From positions 1-8,572 of the forward strand of contig DATKEH010000417.1 in assembly GCA_035546355.1 (NCBI GenBank): DNA of 8,572 bases, written 5' to 3'. Origin of the DNA: DATKEH01 sp035546355 (GTDB lineage Bacteria; Acidobacteriota; Thermoanaerobaculia; Multivoradales; JAIOJS01). A program made the translations under genes and the position numbers. The notes under the pieces are model-generated. The model had not been told where the DNA came from. It saw only the letters and a program-made list of their open reading frames with translations, and did no database searches. Of the stretch, positions 6,182 through 8,572 are shown piece after piece. The first letter of the stretch is position 1. Every line of letters starts with the position of its first letter.

Positions 6182-7120
6182 CTAATTCACCCACAGCTCC
6201 CCGGCCGTGCCGCTCGCCCACAGGTGCACGCGCGGCCCGCCGCCTTCCCCGGCCGCCTCGTCGCCGCTGATGCGCCGCTCCCCCAGGGGCAGCGAGGCGC
6301 GCTCGACGATGGCGGGAATCGTGGCGGGGAGGGCGATGCGGCATGTGCCGAAGCCGAAGCTCACCCGCACCTCGCCGTCCTGCCTCCAGGCCCCCTCGAG
6401 ATCGACCCGCAACTCGCCGGCCGAGTGCTCGATGCGGGTGGTGAGCGGGCTGGCGTTGCCGACGCGATGCACCGAGAGCTCGCCGAACGAGGCGTCGAGG
6501 GAGAGGTGGCGCAGGGGCCGCGGCAGCGGCTCGCCGAAGGAGACCTCGTGCTCGCCGGCGCCCAGGCGCAGGTCGACCTCGACCAGCGACAGCCCCCCGA
6601 GCTCGATGCGGCTCTCCCCCCAGCGGACCCGGCCGGCGAGCGTGAGGGGGTGGCCTGGGGGCAGGATCAGGCGCAGCCGGCTGCTGTCCCGCCCGCCGCC
6701 GCGGGCGAGGGTGGCGAATCGGGGCGCGTGGCGTAGCGAGTACTCCCAGCCGTCCCCGGTCTCTTCCAGGCTCTCTTCCAGGAGGAAGGCGGCGGCGTCG
6801 TAGTCGGCCTCGAGGCGCAGGGGCTCCCCCGCCAGCCCGGGAACGACGTCGAGCTCCGCGGCGCTGACGTCGAGGCGCACCAGCCCCTGCATGCGAAATT
6901 CCGGCAGCTCGCCTGCAAGGCCCCCGTCCGTGGGCTGGTCTCCGCTGGGCTCCGGCGCCGACACGGGCAGCGGATGCTCCTGCACGTCCGAGATCGGCAG
7001 CGGCGGACGATCGCCGATACCGGCGGATACCGCCCACAGCACCAGGGGCACCAGCACCAGCACCGCCACCACCGCGGCGCAGCCGATCAGACAGCCGCGA
7101 CATCCGACTCCCCGAGCCAT
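6182..7120 (-). CDS. Membrane-anchored toastrack-like (LiaF/DUF4097-type) surface protein
   Basis: A 312-residue protein of uncertain function. Seen: an N-terminal Cys-rich leader (Cys7, Cys10, Cys14 in GCRGCLIGC) running into one membrane helix (about 11-33), then a Pro/Gly/Asp-rich linker (about 35-75), then a long all-beta region. From about 165 a short unit recurs: GAGEHEVSFGE, SFGELSVHRVGN, SAGELRVDLEG, FGFGTCRIALP and finally TAGELWVN at the C terminus. These GxGELxV turns are typical of the toastrack beta-solenoid fold found in LiaF- and DUF4097/DUF2154-type proteins, some of which take part in envelope-stress sensing. A perfect AGGAGG seven bases ahead fixes ATG 7120. The gene is divergent from asnS and convergent with the TonB-like gene. 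The fold is probable, the envelope location is inferred, and any sensing role is a guess. Confidence 0.75.
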   Translation of the reverse strand: MARGVGCRGCLIGCAAVVAVLVLVPLVLWAVSAGIGDRPPLPISDVQEHPLPVSAPEPSGDQPTDGGLAGELPEFRMQGLVRLDVSAAELDVVPGLAGEPLRLEADYDAAAFLLEESLEETGDGWEYSLRHAPRFATLARGGGRDSSRLRLILPPGHPLTLAGRVRWGESRIELGGLSLVEVDLRLGAGEHEVSFGEPLPRPLRHLSLDASFGELSVHRVGNASPLTTRIEHSAGELRVDLEGAWRQDGEVRVSFGFGTCRIALPATIPAIVERASLPLGERRISGDEAAGEGGGPRVHLWASGTAGELWVN

Positions 7121-7127
7121 GGCGAAA

Positions 7128-7133
7128 CCTCCT
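7128..7133 (-). promoter_or_regulatory. Consensus ribosome binding site of the toastrack-like gene
   Basis: AGGAGG on the minus strand, seven bases ahead of ATG 7120. This is the strongest translation signal in the window and suggests efficient translation. Confidence 0.85.
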
Positions 7134-7266
7134 CTGGTGCACTACGGGCCGGATGGCACGGTGTTTCGCGATATCCTGCCACCCGGCTCGGCGCCGCGTT
7201 CCGCGCTCCCTCGCCGAACCCCGACGAGAAACCTGCCTCCAGGCGGCTCGAGGCGACGCGTGCAGC

Positions 7267-7271
7267 GGGAG
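7267..7271 (+). promoter_or_regulatory. Ribosome binding site deciding the asnS GTG start
   Basis: GGGAG six bases before GTG 7278. It favours this start over the in-frame GTG 7260 and ATG 7119; neither has a comparable site, and they would add 6 or 53 residues unlike the family N terminus. Confidence 0.75.
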
Positions 7272-7277
7272 ATTCCA

Positions 7278-8570
7278 GTGGCAGATGTCGCGGTTCGGCA
7301 CCTCGCAGACCACCCAGAAGAGACGGTCACCGTCCGCGGATGGGTGGAGAGCTCCCGCTCCAGCGGGCGCATCGCCTTCCTGCAGGTGCGCGACGGCAGC
7401 GGCGTGGTGCAGGTGGTGGTCAGCAAGCGCGACGTGCCGGAGCCGTCCTGGCTAGCGGCCGGCCAGGCCAGCCAGGAGAGCACCGTGCGGGTCGTGGGGC
7501 GGGTACACCTCGACCCGCGCGCCCCGGGAGGGGTCGAGCTGCACGCCAGCGAAGTCGCCCTGCTCCACGCCACCGGGAACTATCCCATCACACCCAAGGA
7601 GCACGGGGTGGCGTTTCTCATGGAGCACCGCCACCTCTGGCTGCGCTCCAGCCGCCAGCGGGCCGCCCTGCGGCTGCGCAGCGAGGTGAGCCAGGCGATC
7701 CGCGACTTCTACTACCAGCGCGAGTACGTGCTGATCGACTCGCCGATCCTCACACCCGCTGCCGCCGAGGGCACCTCGACGCTGTTCACCACCGAGTACT
7801 TCGGCGAGCCGGCATACCTCTCGCAATCGGGCCAGCTCTACCTCGAGCCGGCGGCGGCGGCGCTGGGCAAGGTGTACTGCTTCGGCCCCACGTTCCGCGC
7901 CGAGAAGTCGAAGACCCGACGCCACCTGATGGAGTTCTGGATGGTCGAGCCGGAGGTGGCGTTCCTGGAGTTCGATGGACTGTGCGAGCTGGCCGAGAAG
8001 TTCGTGGTCTACCTGGTGGGCCGCGTGCTCGACCGCTGCGCCGAGGAGCTGGCGACCCTCGAGCGCGACACCGCGGCGCTGGAGAGGGTGCAGGCGCCCT
8101 TCCCGCGCATCACCTACGACCGCGCCCTCGAGATCCTGCGCGAAGCGGGGCAGGAGCTGCCGTGGGGCGAAGACTTCGGGGCCGAGCACGAGACGCTGGT
8201 GGCGCAGACGTTCGACCGGCCGGTGATGGTCACCCACTTCCCCGCCTCGATCAAGGCCTTCTACATGCAGCCGGCGCCGGACCGCCCGGAGGTGGTGCTG
8301 GGCCTGGACATGCTGGCTCCCGAGGGGTACGGAGAGATCATCGGCGGCAGCCAGCGGATCCACGACCACGACCTGCTGCTCGACCGCATCCGCGAGCACC
8401 GGCTGCCGGTGGAGCCGTACCAGTGGTACCTCGACATCCGCAAGTACGGCACCTTCCCGCACAGCGGCTTCGGCATGGGCCTGGAGCGATTCGTCGCCTG
8501 GATGGGCGGTCTGGCCCACTTGCGGGAGACGATCCCCTACCCGCGGATGTTGTATCGGATGTATCCGTAG
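7278..8570 (+). CDS. asnS: Asparaginyl-tRNA synthetase
   Basis: A cytoplasmic class IIb aminoacyl-tRNA synthetase that charges tRNA-Asn using ATP and asparagine. Complete at 430 residues, normal for bacterial AsnRS. Seen: an N-terminal OB-fold anticodon-binding domain (about 1-95) with VTVRGWV and RSSGRIAFLQVRDG; the linker YPITPKEHG and RHLWLRS; motif 1 around 149-160 (EYVLIDSPILTP); QSGQLYLEP at 183-191; motif 2 at 206-226 (FRAEKSKTRRH followed by EFWMVEPE); and motif 3 at 397-405 (GFGMGLERF). The YPITPKEHG and FWMVEPE wording is that of AsnRS rather than AspRS. GTG 7278 is chosen for its GGGAG site. Its presence suggests direct Asn-tRNA charging; whether the organism also uses the GatCAB route cannot be seen here. 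The stop is two bases from the window end, and the gene is divergent from the toastrack-like gene. Nothing unusual in the motifs. Confidence 0.97.
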   Translation: MADVAVRHLADHPEETVTVRGWVESSRSSGRIAFLQVRDGSGVVQVVVSKRDVPEPSWLAAGQASQESTVRVVGRVHLDPRAPGGVELHASEVALLHATGNYPITPKEHGVAFLMEHRHLWLRSSRQRAALRLRSEVSQAIRDFYYQREYVLIDSPILTPAAAEGTSTLFTTEYFGEPAYLSQSGQLYLEPAAAALGKVYCFGPTFRAEKSKTRRHLMEFWMVEPEVAFLEFDGLCELAEKFVVYLVGRVLDRCAEELATLERDTAALERVQAPFPRITYDRALEILREAGQELPWGEDFGAEHETLVAQTFDRPVMVTHFPASIKAFYMQPAPDRPEVVLGLDMLAPEGYGEIIGGSQRIHDHDLLLDRIREHRLPVEPYQWYLDIRKYGTFPHSGFGMGLERFVAWMGGLAHLRETIPYPRMLYRMYP

Positions 8571-8572
8571 GC

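Larger units (their letters stand above)
7121..7277. promoter_or_regulatory. Divergent spacer between toastrack-like gene and asnS
   Basis: 157 bp that should hold promoters for both genes. Seen: the AGGAGG ribosome site for the leftward gene (7128-7133), a palindromic GATATC (7171-7176), and GGGAG (7267-7271) for asnS. No clear -35/-10 pair, riboswitch or T-box was recognised. The asnS frame is open throughout, so a longer N terminus cannot be excluded from sequence alone. Confidence 0.4.

Noticed and set aside
7119..7277. Longer AsnRS starting at ATG 7119, sharing the CCATGG start site with the divergent gene
   Set aside because: No ribosome site precedes it, and the extra 53 residues are Pro/Arg-rich and unlike AsnRS N termini; GTG 7278 has a good GGGAG site.
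5151..7313. The kinase frame stays open far upstream on the minus strand, which would give a protein of about 1570 residues
   Set aside because: The extension is low-complexity Arg/Ala/Pro/Gly sequence antisense to the TonB-like gene and overlapping the toastrack-like gene, typical of stop-poor GC-rich DNA. The PDZ/membrane protein has a natural start near 5150.
7452..8519. Minus-strand open frame of 355 codons opposite asnS
   Set aside because: A shadow of the intact asnS gene, with no recognisable motif or ribosome site.

Overview
The window is very GC-rich, has compact, often divergent genes, and its intact genes use clear Shine-Dalgarno sites or GTG starts. The best lineage clue is a long membrane Ser/Thr kinase built as PDZ, eight membrane helices, GAF, zinc ribbon and kinase, lying next to a peroxiredoxin. 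Together with a stand-alone TonB-like protein and a toastrack-type surface protein, this suggests an Acidobacteriota-like Gram-negative bacterium. That placement is an inference from gene style; no marker here settles it.

Layout. At the left edge, the N-terminal part of an isoprenyl (undecaprenyl) diphosphate synthase runs leftward off the window. From about 428 to 1555 lies a damaged stretch. It holds a diacylglycerol-kinase-family remnant without its catalytic motif, then a secreted-protein gene of unknown family read in successive frames, and then an abrupt tail-to-tail junction with a phospholipase D/cardiolipin-synthase-like gene cut off before both catalytic HKD motifs. The damaged genes and the prenyl synthase share a membrane or lipid theme.

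From 1976 onward every gene is intact. A leftward pair encodes the 853-residue kinase and a PrxQ/Bcp-type peroxiredoxin (56 bp apart). A 122-bp divergent spacer separates the kinase from a rightward TonB-C-domain protein. A 219-bp convergent spacer follows, with two strong hairpins, one of them like a palindromic REP-type repeat. Next comes a leftward membrane-anchored toastrack-like protein, and then, divergently, a complete asparaginyl-tRNA synthetase ending two bases before the window edge.

I see no CRISPR array, tRNA, rRNA, insertion sequence or obvious defence system. The features most worth a second look are the concentrated gene damage at 428-1555 (real decay or an assembly fault), the composite kinase with its peroxiredoxin neighbour, and the hairpins in the convergent spacer.
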